Positions 63,978-64,000 of a stretch of DNA of 64,000 bases are shown piece by piece (positions within the stretch are counted from its first letter, which is position 1; each line of letters starts with the position of its first letter). The notes beneath the pieces were generated by a model. That model did not search any database, was not told the DNA's origin, and was given only the letters and a program-made list of their open reading frames with translations. The translations under genes were made by a program, and so were the position numbers. The stretch comes from an uncultured Methanomassiliicoccus sp. (lineage in GTDB: Archaea > Thermoplasmatota > Thermoplasmata > Methanomassiliicoccales > Methanomassiliicoccaceae): contig CAJKRY010000001.1 in the NCBI GenBank assembly GCA_905202485.1, forward strand, positions 310,001-374,000. Direction: 5' to 3'.

Positions 63978-64000
63978 AGTCCTCCAGCCCGCGGATCATA
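63958..64000 (-). CDS. Probable 3' end of cas7e, cut by window edge
   Basis: Upstream of cas5e on the minus strand an open frame reads MIRGLEDYVRREL and stops at 63958, overlapping cas5e by 20 bases. In type I-E operons cas7e lies here. With only 14 codons this is position plus reading frame, not a motif match. Confidence 0.45.
   Translation of the reverse strand, partial: MIRGLEDYVRREL

Noticed and set aside
61325..64000. A type I-C, I-B or III system
   Set aside because: Cas6e and Cas5e signatures and the 28-bp hairpin repeat fit type I-E only.

Overview
The window is a 64-kb piece of an archaeal chromosome. Archaeal markers are a 16S rRNA gene with the archaeal 5' end, sn-glycerol-1-phosphate dehydrogenase, Hel308, membrane-anchored LonB, a Cdc48/VAT ATPase, archease, the KEOPS subunit Cgi121 and an archaeal HMG-CoA synthase operon. 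The 16S gene stands alone, with no 23S or 5S gene beside it, as is known for Thermoplasmata. Moderate AT-richness and the gene mix suggest Methanomassiliicoccales (a Methanomassiliicoccus-like gut methanogen). That assignment is inference: no methanogenesis gene lies in the window.

Layout. (1) 1-6.3 kb: 3' part of the CCA-adding enzyme, a small membrane protein, a DUF1638-like protein, tRNA-Gln, a BMP-type binding protein, the tRNA methylthiotransferase and CTP synthase. (2) 6.3-9.7 kb: the lone 16S gene inside a long processing stem, tRNA-Ser, NAD synthase and tRNA-Glu. (3) 9.8-28.7 kb: housekeeping genes, including a HAD-like/PfkB-like pair, both with altered catalytic motifs, next to archease; aspartate dehydrogenase; an M24 peptidase; Cdc48; two divergent regulator/target pairs with inverted repeats between them; Hsp20; a fasciclin-domain protein; TrkA/TrkH; a NikR-like regulator; EgsA; UPF0179; PurC. 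(4) 28.9-45.5 kb: a large surface-glycan island with four GT4 and two GT2 glycosyltransferases plus a further GT4 at its left side, a polytopic GT-C-like protein, a methyltransferase, a PIG-L deacetylase, DUF1616, two radical-SAM proteins with B12-binding-type N-termini and two FemAB/BioF2-like GNAT proteins. (5) 45.5-58.6 kb: PncC, NadM, LonB, Hel308, threonine synthase, homoserine kinase, Cgi121, a YhiM-like membrane protein, and the operon regulator - HMG-CoA synthase - thiolase - DUF35, then tRNA-Pro. (6) 58.7-64 kb: a type I-E CRISPR-Cas locus on the minus strand: end of cas7e, cas5e, cas6e, cas1 (frameshifted), cas2, leader and a 37-repeat array followed by decayed repeats.

How the genes fit together. 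NAD metabolism is spread over nadX, nadE, nadM and pncC. The isoprenoid/lipid side is covered by the HMG-CoA synthase operon and egsA. The glycan island carries all gene types needed to build and decorate a lipid-linked or surface glycan, with radical-SAM steps of unknown chemistry. It is the best candidate here for an undescribed pathway. The CRISPR locus may be stalled in adaptation: cas1 is out of frame in this sequence, although the array is long and nearly uniform.

All calls come from reading the sequence and remembered family motifs; no database search was run.
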